64,000 nucleotides of DNA from Enterococcus rotai (GCF_001465345.1 NZ_CP013655.1:2738102-2802101), one strand, 5' to 3'; positions 17,857 to 28,633 are shown, counted from the first letter of the stretch. Numbers and translations are program-made. Notes: generated from the letters alone by a model not told the origin.

Positions 17857-19704
17857 ATGAGTAAAAAATATGAACAGTTGGCCCAAGAGATTATTGAGAC
17901 GTTAGGTGGAAAGGAAAATATTGCAGATGCCTATCATTGTCAAACACGCCTTCGTTTTAAACTAGTAGATGAACAAAAAGTTGACAAAGAAGGTCTTGGT
18001 GAATTAGAAGGAGTCGCAACTTATTTAGTTAATGCAGGTGTTCATCAGGTTGTCATAGGAACGCATGTGAAAGATGTCTTTGAAGAGATTGAGAAAAAAA
18101 TCGATATTACTGCAAAAAATGAACCATCATCTGAGAAAAAAGGCATATTTAATAGCATTATTGAGTTTGTAGCTGGTACATTCCAGCCAATTATTCCTGC
18201 ATTATCTGGAGCTGGAATGGTTAAAGCTGTTCTAGCATTGTTAGTTGTTTTTAAGGTTGTTTCTGTCGAATCACAAACGTATTATTTATTGAATTTATTT
18301 GCAGATGGCGTGTTTTTCTTCTTACCGATGATCTTAGCTTTTACAGTTGCTCAAAAATTGAGATGCAATCCTATCTTGGCAGCATCTGTCGCAGCAATGA
18401 TGATGCATCCAAATTGGGGGGTATTAGTCACAGCAGGAGAGCCAGTTAAATTCTTTGATCTTATTCCTTTTACCTTAGCTACTTATACTGGTTCTGTTAT
18501 TCCGATTCTTTTAATTATTTTCGTTCAGTCTTATGTAGAGAAATTTCTCAATCGTGTGATACCAAAATCAGTTGAATTAGTCTTTGTACCAATGTTGACT
18601 TTTCTAATTATGGGAACTTTGGCGTTTTCAGTACTAGGTCCGATTGGCAGTATTATTGGTGGTTATCTGGCAGCATTCTTTACGTTTTTAAGTGTAAATG
18701 CTAGTTGGGTACCAGCAGTCTTGATCGGTGGTTTTCTGCCGATTATGGTGATGTTTGGTCTTCACAATGGTGTTGCTCCTTTAGGGGTGATGCAAATGGC
18801 AGAGCTTGGTTATGATAGTATTTTTGGGCCAGGCTGTGTTTGCTCAAATATTGCTCAAGCAACGGCTTCTGCGGTAGTTGCATTTAGAACAAAAGATAAA
18901 AAATTGAAGCAATTAGCTGTTTAGGGTTCAATTACTGCATACATGGGGATTACTGAACCAACATTATATGGTGTGAATTTACCTAAAAAATACCCGTTGA
19001 TTGCAGCTATGATTGGTGGTGGAGCAGGTGGTTTATATGCTGGATTAACGAATACACATCGCTTTGCAACAGGATCATCTGGTTTACCTGCAATTTTACT
19101 TTATATTGGTGATAATTCGATGGCTTTTTTCTGGAATATTATGATTGCTTTGATCATTTCAGCAGTCGTATCAGCCGTATTAACCTATGTGTTAAGTTTT
19201 AAATTTGAAAAAGAAGTAACAGTACCATCAGTTAAAGAAATTATTTTAGAGGATACAATAATTGCTAATCCTATTAAAGGGAATGTCATGTCCTTGAGTG
19301 AAGTACAAGATGGCGCTTTTGCATCGGAGGCTCTTGGTAAAGGGTTTGCTATTGAGCCAATAGAAGGAAAAGTAATTGCACCATTTAATGGGAAAATCGA
19401 GGCTATTTTTCCAACAAAACATGCAATTGGACTTGTGTCGGATACTGGAATAGAACTTTTGATTCATGTAGGTTTAAATACTGTAGAGTTAAAAGGTCAA
19501 TATTTTGATACTTTGGTAGAGTCGGGGCAAACAGTAAAAAAAGGGCAGGTAATCCTAAATTTTGATTTGGAAAAAATAAGAGAAGCTGGCTATGAAACGC
19601 AAGTGCCAGTTGTGATAACTAATACCCCTCAATACTCTTCAATTGAATTAACAACTAAAGGACAATTAGCAAATAACGAAGAAGTATTGATCGTTAAAGT
19701 GTAA
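17857..19704 (+). pseudogene. bglP: beta-glucoside PTS EIIBCA, interrupted by an in-frame TAG
   Basis: The frame codes a complete EIIBCA permease of about 615 codons except for TAG at codon 356 (18922-18924). EIIB (1-85) has the phosphorylatable Cys28 in YHCQTRLRF; EIIC (about 100-450) continues after the stop with YMGITEPTLYGVN; EIIA (about 475-615) has its His in LLIHVGLN. The stop replaces a residue that is Ser in remembered homologues (LAL-S-AGIT). The second half has no ribosome site, so without read-through the transporter is lost. It could also be a sequencing error. The pair with the GH1 gene implies import of beta-glucosides as 6-phosphates. Confidence 0.88.
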
Positions 19705-19756
19705 AGATAATAGAATAATCATCTAAATGGATAATAATTAAGATTAATAGTTTTGA

Positions 19757-21229
<1,473 letters not shown>

Positions 21230-21254
21230 GATATCAATTTAAGAGGTAATAATA

Positions 21255-21292
21255 GAATCAATCATATAGAAACTAGTCCATATGATTGATTC
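21255..21292 (+). terminator. inverted repeat after GH1 gene
   Basis: GAATCAATCATAT / ATATGATTGATTC; the following T tract is weak (TTCATTG), so termination may be inefficient. Confidence 0.6.
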
Positions 21293-21310
21293 TTCATTGT
21301 AATAAACTAT

Positions 21311-21353
21311 ATACAACAATAGCTTGCGCTCGTTGTGCCATTGTTGTATTATT
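21311..21353. terminator. second inverted repeat, between convergent genes
   Basis: ATACAACAAT / ATTGTTGTAT arms with a GC-rich loop, overlapping the 3' end of the lysR gene; likely bidirectional. Confidence 0.6.
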
Positions 21354-22218
21354 TTGCATTCTTTAACAAACGCAGAAACTCTTTTGAAGCATTGGAAAAA
21401 ATTTGATTCTTTTTCCAAACAATATTGATGTTTGCAGTCAAGGATGGTGAAAAAGGAATAAACGTTAGGGAGGTATCGGCGGTATTCACAATTCCATCAA
21501 TGCAAAGTGCACTAGCAACACCTTGTTTTACTAGCAAAGAGGCATTATAAAGAAGATTATAGGTTCCAATGATAGTAAAGTGTTCTATATTTCCTCCAAG
21601 CCACTCTGATAGTTGATTATCAACTAAAGATTGATTGGAAATCAGTAGAGGGGTATGCAAGAGATCTTTTGGTTGGACTGTTGGTTTTTCAGCTAGAGGA
21701 TGTGATTTATTTACTAGAATGCCCCAGCTATCAAACAAAGGTAAGCGGATATATTCATATTTTTGTTTTTCAACAGGATCAATCACCAAACCAAAATCTA
21801 ACAGACCTTTATCAATTTTTTCTAAAACATCATCAGCATTTCCACTATAAAGATGAATAGTGATTTCTGGATGGTGTTCTCTTAATTCTTCCAACAGTTT
21901 TCCAATAAATTCAAAAGCGCTCGTTTCACCGCCTCCAATCGTTATTTCTCCACTGATTACATCATTTTTGGTAAGATTTGAGGTTGTTGCTTCAACTAAC
22001 GATAGAATTTCTTTTCCTCTATTCATTAAGTAGATACCCTCTTCTGTTAATGAGATAGCTCGATTTCCACGAATAAATAATGTAACACCAAGCTCGTCTT
22101 CTAATTCTTTTAATTGTTTTGAAAGTGTTGGCTGAGAGAGGTTTAAAACTTCAGCCGCTTTACTAATAGTTTTTTCTCTTGCTACTGCTAAAAAATACGT
22201 TAAGACACGAAGTTCCAT
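21349..22218 (-). CDS. LysR-family transcriptional regulator
   Basis: A 289-residue protein with the LysR winged helix (AVAREKTISKAAEVLNLSQPTLSKQLKELE, residues 12-41, written here in part from the frame) and a periplasmic-binding-like co-inducer domain from residue 90. It is divergent from the acetyltransferase / cyclophilin-like / SDR genes, the usual arrangement for a LysR protein and its targets. The start is ATG 22218 after GGAAGGAGTG. The effector is unknown. Confidence 0.9.
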   Translation of the reverse strand: MELRVLTYFLAVAREKTISKAAEVLNLSQPTLSKQLKELEDELGVTLFIRGNRAISLTEEGIYLMNRGKEILSLVEATTSNLTKNDVISGEITIGGGETSAFEFIGKLLEELREHHPEITIHLYSGNADDVLEKIDKGLLDFGLVIDPVEKQKYEYIRLPLFDSWGILVNKSHPLAEKPTVQPKDLLHTPLLISNQSLVDNQLSEWLGGNIEHFTIIGTYNLLYNASLLVKQGVASALCIDGIVNTADTSLTFIPFSPSLTANINIVWKKNQIFSNASKEFLRLLKNAK

Positions 22219-22333
22219 TTTAGCACTCCTTCCTATAACTTTTACGAATAGTTAGCTATGTTTTATTGGTATTAGTTAAGTATAAACGATTCAGGTATAA
22301 TTTGGATAGTAGAAACGAAAGGATGGAATAAAA

Positions 22334-22912
22334 ATGCTAAATAGTGAGCTGCAAAAGAAAATTGTTGGCAAAGAAATTTTAAAGGATTCTCCTTTATTTG
22401 AAGAAATTCATTACGCAAAACATGAAAACGAACAATTGATAATGAAACTAAATGCGCAGTATTATCCGAATAAAGAGGTTTTAGCACTTTTGGAGGAAAT
22501 TACGGGGAAAACAATCGATAGCTCAGTAAAAATTTCCCAGCCTTTTTATAGTGATTTTGGCAAGCATATCACATTTGGAAAAGAAATATTTATTAACCAA
22601 AACGTGACTTTCGTAGATTTAGGTGGTATTACGATCGAAGACCAGGTTTTGATTGGTCCTGGTTCTAGATTGGTCACTGTTAACCATTTAGTTTCTCCTA
22701 AAAATAGACGGGGAATCAAAGTAGAGCCGATTCATATTAAGCAGAATGCTTGGCTTGGGGCAAATGTCACAGTCTTGCCTGGGGTTACGATTGGAGAGAA
22801 TTCGATTGTTGCTGCTGATTCAACGGTGACAAAAGACGTGCCTGATAATGTGATTGTAGCAGGAAGCCCAGCTAAAGTGGTTCGGAAAATTGAAGAAGAA
22901 AAGAGAACATAA
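22334..22912 (+). CDS. sugar O-acetyltransferase, left-handed beta-helix type
   Basis: A 192-residue maltose/galactoside acetyltransferase-like protein. It has an N-terminal helical cap, hexapeptide repeats (VLIGPGSRLVTVNH, AWLGANVTVLPGVTIGENS) and the ending VPDNVIVAGSPAKVVRKI. His in VNHLV is the expected catalytic base. It acetylates a sugar or related acceptor from acetyl-CoA; the acceptor is unknown. The start is ATG 22334 after GAAAGGATGG. It is the first gene of a probable LysR-controlled operon and overlaps the next ORF. Confidence 0.88.
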   Translation: MLNSELQKKIVGKEILKDSPLFEEIHYAKHENEQLIMKLNAQYYPNKEVLALLEEITGKTIDSSVKISQPFYSDFGKHITFGKEIFINQNVTFVDLGGITIEDQVLIGPGSRLVTVNHLVSPKNRRGIKVEPIHIKQNAWLGANVTVLPGVTIGENSIVAADSTVTKDVPDNVIVAGSPAKVVRKIEEEKRT

Positions 22913-23351
22913 AATAATATTCGCTATTCTTTGCTTATTACTTCTAGTTGTAAAGAGGGGGGAGGGTGATGTGATTACGTCTTATATCAATGAAAGTGAA
23001 ACGGTGTCTACAATAAATGGCATAATTGAAAACAAACGATTTCATATTGAGCTAACACCCAATTCAGCAACGAAAAAAATGAGAGAACACCTTCCACTAA
23101 ACATAAGGATGGCTGATTTAAATGGTAATGAAAAATATGCGTATCTATTAGAACATTTACCGACACAAAGAGAACAGGTTAGAAGAATAGAAAAGGGCGA
23201 TGTGATGCTTTTTGGCTCCAACTGTTTAGTCATCTTTTATCAAACATTTTCTACCAATTATTCATATACTAAAATAGGAAAAATAAAAGAAGTAGAACAA
23301 CTTGATTTCATGTTAGAAACAGATGCAGTCAATGTCCTATTGACACCATAA
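22890..23351 (+). CDS. cyclophilin-like domain protein
   Basis: The C-terminal 115 residues form the small cyclophilin-like fold found in bacterial proteins of this kind: NIRMADLNGNEKYAYL, then GDVMLFGSNCLVIFYQTF, then SYTKIGKI. The N-terminus is uncertain. A TTG at 22890 gives a hydrophobic lead (IIFAILCLLLLVV) with no clear lipobox, while a GTG at 22972 follows a striking GGGGGGAGGG and would give a cytosolic 126-residue form. Homologues I recall are lipoproteins, so a small indel in the G-rich stretch may have damaged the export signal. It is cotranscribed with its neighbours. Confidence 0.72.
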   Translation: MKKKREHKIIFAILCLLLLVVKRGEGDVITSYINESETVSTINGIIENKRFHIELTPNSATKKMREHLPLNIRMADLNGNEKYAYLLEHLPTQREQVRRIEKGDVMLFGSNCLVIFYQTFSTNYSYTKIGKIKEVEQLDFMLETDAVNVLLTP

Positions 23352-23372
23352 AAATGAAAAGGAGCAAGACAG

Positions 23373-24119
23373 ATGGCGATTAAAGATAAAGTAGTAGTTA
23401 TTACAGGAGCTTCATCAGGAATTGGAGAGGCAACTGCGATGTTGTTAGCCGAAAAAGGAGCAAAACTGGTACTAGCAGCACGAAGAAAAGAAAAATTAGA
23501 ATCAATTGTTGAAAAAATCAAAGAAAAATCTGGTGATGCAGTATATTTAGTCACGGATGTAACGAAGAGAAAAGATAATCAAAACTTGGTAGATTTCGCT
23601 ATTGAAACGTATGGGAAGGTAGATGTTCTCTTTTTAAATGCTGGTATTATGCCAAATTCGCCCTTGTCCGCACTTAAGGAAGAAGAATGGGACCAAATGA
23701 TTGATATAAACATTAAAGGAGTTCTCAATGGGCTTGCAGCTGTACTTCCATTGTTTATCGAACAAAGATCAGGACATGTGATTACAACATCCTCCGTTGC
23801 GGGGCTGAAAGCCTACCCAGGAGGTGCTGTTTATGGCGCGACTAAATGGGCAGTTCGCGATTTAATGGAAGTATTGCGAATGGAATCGGCACAAGAGGGA
23901 ACGAATATCCGAACAGCTACAATCTATCCAGCAGCAATTAAAACAGAATTACTGGATAAAATTACAGACCAAAAAACTGCCGCAGGAATGACTGATTTAT
24001 ATGATAGATATGGTATTTCCCCTAAACACGTGGCAAACATTGTTGCTTATGCGATTGAACAACCTGAAGAGGTTACGATAAATGAATTTACAGTAGGACC
24101 AACAAGTCAACCTTGGTGA
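23373..24119 (+). CDS. short-chain dehydrogenase/reductase
   Basis: A 248-residue classical SDR: the nucleotide motif TGASSGIG at residues 12-19, LNAGIMP near 90, and catalytic Ser...YGATK near 155-160. It reduces or oxidises a small carbonyl/alcohol with NAD(P). The start is ATG 23373 after AAAAGGAGC, 21 bases behind the cyclophilin-like gene. With the acetyltransferase and LysR gene it forms a compact stress- or metabolite-responsive cluster often seen with SDRs. The substrate is not predictable. Confidence 0.92.
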   Translation: MAIKDKVVVITGASSGIGEATAMLLAEKGAKLVLAARRKEKLESIVEKIKEKSGDAVYLVTDVTKRKDNQNLVDFAIETYGKVDVLFLNAGIMPNSPLSALKEEEWDQMIDINIKGVLNGLAAVLPLFIEQRSGHVITTSSVAGLKAYPGGAVYGATKWAVRDLMEVLRMESAQEGTNIRTATIYPAAIKTELLDKITDQKTAAGMTDLYDRYGISPKHVANIVAYAIEQPEEVTINEFTVGPTSQPW

Positions 24120-24308
24120 TAGAATAGTTGTTTTAAAGCAAGCGATAGAAATTATTCATTGGGATAGAGGACGGAGGAGGTACCTACCTACCTTTAAAGA
24201 CAAAGAAAGAAGTTTTTTTGCGTAAGTAAAGTAAAAAAATAGTGTTAGAAACGAATTTTTTAATCAATCACTATAAATAGATGAACTATACCGAATGACC
24301 AGCTTGCT

Positions 24309-24354
24309 AATAGAGGATACAGTCTCTTATTTGTGACGGTATCCTCTATTTTTT
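24309..24354 (+). terminator. terminator after the SDR operon
   Basis: Perfect stem AATAGAGGATAC / GTATCCTCTATT followed by T4. Confidence 0.88.
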
Positions 24355-24386
24355 GAAAGCAGTATGTTAGATAAGAGCTATTGATT

Positions 24387-26021
24387 TTATCTTCTTTTTT
24401 TTAGTCTGTTATACAAAACCAATGTTCCAGCCGTTATAAAAGAGAAAATAACTGATAATTTCTGGATGTTGGTTTTTTTATAAAAAATTTCGATTGAATG
24501 CACACCTGGATCAAGTGTAACGGTCAGTAATCCATTTTTGTTATAAGCCTTAGCAACTTCTTGGTCCACTTTCACTTCATAACCTTTGTAATAAAACTTA
24601 GGTAATTGGACTTCTTGATTGCCATTTATCCGCACAGTATAGTTGCTATGATCATAGTTGTTTTTTATTTGATTAGGAGTAGAAGTATAAGGAATTCCAT
24701 CAATTATCAGACCTGGTGCAGCAAAATATTTTTTAAAATCAGTATCTTTTACTAAATATTCTTTGCCATGACCAATTTCGGATTCATAAAAAACAGAAAC
24801 ATTGTTGTTGGTCACAGTTATGTTGTGTTGCTCTGTACTTTGCACCAAATTATTAACATTGAATCCTAGTGTTAATAAGCTGGTAATCAGAATAAAAACA
24901 ATCACCATTTTTGTTGATAGTAAGCGGAATTGCTCAATCATACCAACAGCTAATAAGCTAGCAAAAAAGGATGCGAATAATAACATTCTCCAAGGAAATT
25001 GAATCTTTGCTATGATCGACAGTTTAAAGAGTCCCCAAGGAAATAAATTTGTGGCTAGTACAATGAGTAGAAATGTAACGACAGCAAGACGTTTATTTAG
25101 AGTAGTCAATTGTCGAAAATGGATACCAGCAATTATGACAAATACGATAAGTAGAAGACCAATATTTGGTTTTAACTCAGTAAAAGGGGCACTTACATTA
25201 GCAAGACTGTTCACAATTAAATTTGCCAAACTAAAGTTCAAACCACTGGACCATAAAGTTGTGTTACTGAAATTGAATGTTAGCTGAGTTACTTGTTCCA
25301 AATAAGGAAATAAAAACCATGCAGACAAGCATAGTGTTAATAAACCAGATTGAATCAAAGACTTGACTTGAGCTAGTTTACTTTTTTTCCAATTGATCAA
25401 AATGAAGAACATTAGAAAAATAAACGAATAAAAGGCTGTAATCAAGTGACTGGCAATCAACAAAGTCGTAGCGACAGCTAGCAATTGCCAGCGATGTTTA
25501 GTCGTATAAACAATCGAATACACGCCAAGTGCAAACAAGGGGAGAAATGCAAAAGCTAGCGTTTCTCCAAGAGCTGCTCGGACGGATTGGTCGATCAATC
25601 GATAACTAGAGAGAGTATAGAAACAAGCGAATAAAAGTGCTTGTTTTTTTGATTTTTTTATAGAGTAAAGAAAATAATAACTAGTAGCTGCAGTAACAAA
25701 ACTGATCAAAAACTGATACAAGTAATAAGAGGGTACAAAAGCAAGTCCTACGATCCTAAAAAGTGCAAAAGGTAGCAATAAGATCGACGGATAAAACAAG
25801 TCTGCAGCGTAGCCAAAATTGAGTCCCATAGTAGGAAAGACCCGAGGGAAAAAATCTAAATGTCTGATTGCTTCAGTGTAGCTTTCCAATCTAGTTCGGT
25901 GAAATAGAAGATCGTCCTGACTGAAAATATAATTATTGAAAAAATAAGGAAAAATAGAGAGGATACTGATAAATAATAATATCAATAAAATGATACTTCT
26001 TTTTTTATATACTATATTCAA
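24387..26021 (-). CDS. large polytopic membrane protein, GT-C/YfhO-like
   Basis: A 544-residue protein with about 12 hydrophobic segments from the N-terminus to residue 390, an extracytoplasmic beta-rich domain (about 400-510, e.g. SNYTVRINGNQEVQLPKF) and a last membrane helix followed by KKRR. Early acidic residues in FSQDDLLFHRTRLESY lie where GT-C glycosyltransferases keep catalytic Asp. It resembles the family labelled 6-pyruvoyl-tetrahydropterin-synthase-related membrane proteins. It may transfer a lipid-linked sugar to a surface polymer. The start is TTG 26021 after GAAGG. Confidence 0.7.
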   Translation of the reverse strand: MNIVYKKRSIILLILLFISILSIFPYFFNNYIFSQDDLLFHRTRLESYTEAIRHLDFFPRVFPTMGLNFGYAADLFYPSILLLPFALFRIVGLAFVPSYYLYQFLISFVTAATSYYFLYSIKKSKKQALLFACFYTLSSYRLIDQSVRAALGETLAFAFLPLFALGVYSIVYTTKHRWQLLAVATTLLIASHLITAFYSFIFLMFFILINWKKSKLAQVKSLIQSGLLTLCLSAWFLFPYLEQVTQLTFNFSNTTLWSSGLNFSLANLIVNSLANVSAPFTELKPNIGLLLIVFVIIAGIHFRQLTTLNKRLAVVTFLLIVLATNLFPWGLFKLSIIAKIQFPWRMLLFASFFASLLAVGMIEQFRLLSTKMVIVFILITSLLTLGFNVNNLVQSTEQHNITVTNNNVSVFYESEIGHGKEYLVKDTDFKKYFAAPGLIIDGIPYTSTPNQIKNNYDHSNYTVRINGNQEVQLPKFYYKGYEVKVDQEVAKAYNKNGLLTVTLDPGVHSIEIFYKKTNIQKLSVIFSFITAGTLVLYNRLKKRR

Positions 26022-26165
26022 ATAAATACGCCTTCTTTACGTAGTTTCTCTTTATTTTAACAGAAAAGTAAGCAATTATATAAAAATATCATTTTTTGCT
26101 TAGAAGGGGGACGGTCTAATGTGTCATTTGGTAATGAGTAAAAAATGAGTGACGTGTTTATCTAT

Positions 26166-26477
26166 TTAAAAGTCATTCACCAAATCAGTATAATACAGAA
26201 CTTCCTTTTTTAAAGAGTGGGCAAATTCAATTTCATTTCTCGTACTATTGCCTATATAGCTATCTATATCAATGACGAGGATGGCATCTGATAATTTTAT
26301 TTTTTCCTTATGCATGTTACTAAGTATAGCTAGCTCTTTCTCAGAAAACTCTTCTTTAGTCTTATTTATCGGAAATATTGGAAGTAATATGACATGCCCT
26401 GCGAGTTCCATCTGCAGACCAAGTGTCATCATCTCATCTTTAAATTTTAAACTACCGCAAACAGTAATGACGTTCAT
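26166..26477 (-). CDS. nucleoside 2-deoxyribosyltransferase-like small protein
   Basis: A 103-residue Rossmann-like protein beginning MNVITVCGSLKFKDEMM, with KEKIKLSDAILVIDIDSYIG and STRNEIEFAHSLKKEVLYY, the SxR-x-E-x-x-x-A arrangement found in nucleoside-2-deoxyribosyltransferase-like and DUF4406-type proteins. It may bind a nucleotide or nucleotide sugar. The start is ATG 26477 after AAAGGATTAAG. It is a single gene. Confidence 0.72.
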   Translation of the reverse strand: MNVITVCGSLKFKDEMMTLGLQMELAGHVILLPIFPINKTKEEFSEKELAILSNMHKEKIKLSDAILVIDIDSYIGNSTRNEIEFAHSLKKEVLYYTDLVNDF

Positions 26478-26639
26478 TTAACTTAATCCTTTCTTGGTGG
26501 GGTTCATCTTTCCTGTTTTAATGTACCGCTATGAGAAGTATAGTAGAGGGGGAAATCATTGTTTATGGTCTGAAATCTTTGATTGGGTTTTGAATATGAG
26601 AAATAATATTTAAAATAAAGCGATTTGAGAACTTTAGGG

Positions 26640-26668
26640 TTGATATTCGTTACACTTTGTAGTATTAT
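26640..26668 (+). promoter_or_regulatory. promoter of candidate sRNA A
   Basis: TTGATA, 17-bp spacer, TATTAT; no ORF follows, only the structured element. Confidence 0.65.
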
Positions 26669-26672
26669 AAAT

Positions 26673-26748
26673 GTACCCTAACAGTATTTTCATTTTACTC
26701 AATCCGAGTAATACTCCTTATCCCACCTTTAATAGGTGGGATATTTTT
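26673..26748 (+). ncRNA. candidate small RNA A (about 76 nt)
   Basis: Between a good promoter and a terminator lies a short sequence: 5' segment GTACCCTAACA, hairpin TTACTC-AATCC-GAGTAA, an unpaired pyrimidine-rich linker ACTCCTTA, and the terminator TCCCACCT / AGGTGGGA with a T5 tract. The same order and much of the sequence recur at 29119-29199. The CTCCTT/TCCC segment is complementary to Shine-Dalgarno sequences, as in many trans-acting Gram-positive sRNAs. It ends just before the convergent Rgg-like gene. Confidence 0.6.
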
Positions 26749-26768
26749 GAAGTAACTGAAATAGTATA

Positions 26769-27683
26769 CTAAGATTCTTTCAATAGGCCGACTGCATAGC
26801 TCTTTAGCATTTTTTCACTATCACGTTCATGAGTAAGCATCTTTACTTCTGTTTTTACTTGTTCAGCTTGTAAAGTATCACCAGTATTTTCTAGTAGATG
26901 TATAAAATCATAAACACGCTCCATGTAGACTGGTTCGCCTTCGAGAATATAATTAAGGAGATTTGTTAAGTATTGAAGATTCAATTTGAAGCTGTAGTTT
27001 TCGTTTTGTTTATCTTGTTTTTTAGCAAGGCGTATATATCTTTCGGCACTTTCGTAATCTTTTGCATATAAGCGCATGGATATCAGATTGATAAGAATAT
27101 TATGAGCAAATTTCTTAGTCGTGAAGTCTCGTTGATCTTCATATTTTATCGGAAACATTCTTGCAAGCAATAAATCAGCCTGCTTTGCGCTAAAAAAACG
27201 GATTAGATTTGCAGTGATAATGTAATCATATTGGATGTAGAATGTTTTATTCAGCAGGTCTTCAAATATCTCCTTTATTTCCTCAAGAGTTACTGGATCA
27301 ACTTCATCCCAATGAGCGTTGAAAAAATTTTTGATGGCGATATAATTTGATAATTCCCGTAAGGATTTCTTTTCTTTATCTTTTACGCCAAAATAATAGT
27401 TAAGTAATTTTTGTTTAGTACTTTTATTTTCTAAGTGAGCACCACAATAATAAAAAGTTTCCCTGAAATCTTGTTGTTGTTTGTCAAAAGTTGTAAAACT
27501 AAAAAACTCATCAACATTGATAGAGGTTTGATTCAATATTTCCTCTAACTCATTTACTTTTAAAGATCGTTTGCCACTTTCAATTTTTGAATAGGTAGAT
27601 GGGTCAGTATAGTCAGACATCATTTCTTTTTGAGTTAACTTTAATTTAAGTCTAAAAAAACGTAATGTTTCTATGATATTCAA
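26769..27683 (-). CDS. Rgg/RRNPP-type transcriptional regulator
   Basis: A 304-residue protein with an N-terminal XRE helix-turn-helix (LTQKEMMSDYTDPSTYSKIE, SGKRSLKVNELEEIL), followed by an all-helical domain of about 230 residues like the repeat domain of Rgg, PlcR and related peptide receptors. The start is TTG 27683, six bases after GGGAGAG; ATG 27701 would lie inside that site. An extended -10 (TGCTATAAT, 27707-27712 on the minus strand) precedes it. The nearest divergent gene codes a 21-residue hydrophobic peptide, the usual layout for a cognate signal. No peptide-export gene is adjacent. Confidence 0.82.
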   Translation of the reverse strand: MNIIETLRFFRLKLKLTQKEMMSDYTDPSTYSKIESGKRSLKVNELEEILNQTSINVDEFFSFTTFDKQQQDFRETFYYCGAHLENKSTKQKLLNYYFGVKDKEKKSLRELSNYIAIKNFFNAHWDEVDPVTLEEIKEIFEDLLNKTFYIQYDYIITANLIRFFSAKQADLLLARMFPIKYEDQRDFTTKKFAHNILINLISMRLYAKDYESAERYIRLAKKQDKQNENYSFKLNLQYLTNLLNYILEGEPVYMERVYDFIHLLENTGDTLQAEQVKTEVKMLTHERDSEKMLKSYAVGLLKES

Positions 27684-27853
27684 GAGTTTCTCTCCCTTCA
27701 TATGCGATTATAGCATGAAATGAATAAAAAAATCTCAATTTTCGTAAAAAAGTAAATAATTTATCTGAATTTTATGCCAATTTCGCACTTTTCAATTTTA
27801 CTACTTTATTTTTTTAAGCTTGTTTGTTATTCTTTACCTAAGGGAAATTATTT

Positions 27854-27863
27854 GTTTGCAAAC
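27854..27863. promoter_or_regulatory. palindrome between regulator and peptide gene
   Basis: GTTTGCAAAC, a perfect 10-bp palindrome 35 bases before the peptide start; a candidate operator for the Rgg-like protein. Confidence 0.35.
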
Positions 27864-27898
27864 GTTGATTTCAAAAATTGATGAGTGGAGGTGTGTTG

Positions 27899-27964
27899 AT
27901 GATTTCATTTATAGCTGTTGTAGCAAGTGTTATTTCGGTATATGTAGTTACAGGTGGAGCATAA
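27899..27964 (+). CDS. 21-residue hydrophobic peptide, putative signal of the Rgg-like regulator
   Basis: ATG 27899 lies seven bases after GGAGG. The peptide starts MISFIAVVASV and ends ISVYVVTGGA; it has no charged residue. The Gly-Gly near the C-terminus and the beta-branched run before it recall SHP-type pheromones of Rgg systems (which end in VGG). It lacks the Lys-rich N-terminus usual in SHPs. An alternative is a type I toxin, but those have a charged tail. Confidence 0.6.
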   Translation: MISFIAVVASVISVYVVTGGA

Positions 27965-28064
27965 AACGTATCTAATATTATCAAAAACAAATTTTGCAAA
28001 CAAAAAATTTAACTAAAAAATTTCTAAATGTATAAGTAAAAAGTGCGTAACAAAAAAAGTGCAA

Positions 28065-28122
28065 AATAATAGCTTCTGATTTACTTTTCCTGTTGAATGA
28101 AGTAAATCAGAGGCTGTTATTT
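28065..28122. terminator. large bidirectional hairpin
   Basis: AATAATAGCTTCTGATTTACTT pairs with its complement near 28100-28120 with a few G-U and mismatches (arms given by position: 28065-28086 and 28100-28121), followed by TTTGTTTTG. It ends the peptide transcript and the convergent minus-strand gene. Confidence 0.8.
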
Positions 28123-28131
28123 GTTTTGTCT

Positions 28132-28473
28132 TCAATTTTCTGCTGAAAAGTCTTCTGCAAGCTCTGGTGAAATTACGTATTGTTCTATGTGATAGTGTTC
28201 TGTAAGTGATTTTGAATAGTTTTTTTCTTGAACTTCCTTCATATACTGAAAAAAAGCAATTTCACTTTCAGACGGTTTTGTTTTTTCTAAGATTTCTTTT
28301 TCGTAGGTCAACGCAATCGCTTCAGAGAAATAGTAGGAATCATTTTTACTGATAGAAAGTCGCAATGTATCGCCAAATAAAATATTATTTTCTCTGGAAA
28401 AACGATCTTCTTTCTCATTGATCAACCAGGTATTGTGGAAGGTTGTAGTTATTTTTATTAGTTTTTGCTCCAT
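28132..28473 (-). CDS. hypothetical protein (113 aa)
   Basis: A soluble, mixed alpha/beta protein beginning MEQKLIKITTTFHNTWL and ending acidic (SPELAEDFSAEN). There are no membrane segments and no recognised motif. ATG 28473 follows GGAGA by seven bases. It may be an enterococcal protein of unknown role; its position facing the peptide gene, with a shared terminator, does not show a functional link. Confidence 0.6.
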   Translation of the reverse strand: MEQKLIKITTTFHNTWLINEKEDRFSRENNILFGDTLRLSISKNDSYYFSEAIALTYEKEILEKTKPSESEIAFFQYMKEVQEKNYSKSLTEHYHIEQYVISPELAEDFSAEN

Positions 28474-28633
28474 AATCAAATCTCCAATCGCTAAATATAG
28501 TGACTATTCTTTTATATTATACCAAAAAGTCGCTCATTTTGGACGTAAAGATTGACAAAAACTTTATTTATAGATATTTTTTTCTTTCTATTGATTTAAA
28601 AGTAAAAGGAAGAACGTTTTTGTTCGATCAAGA

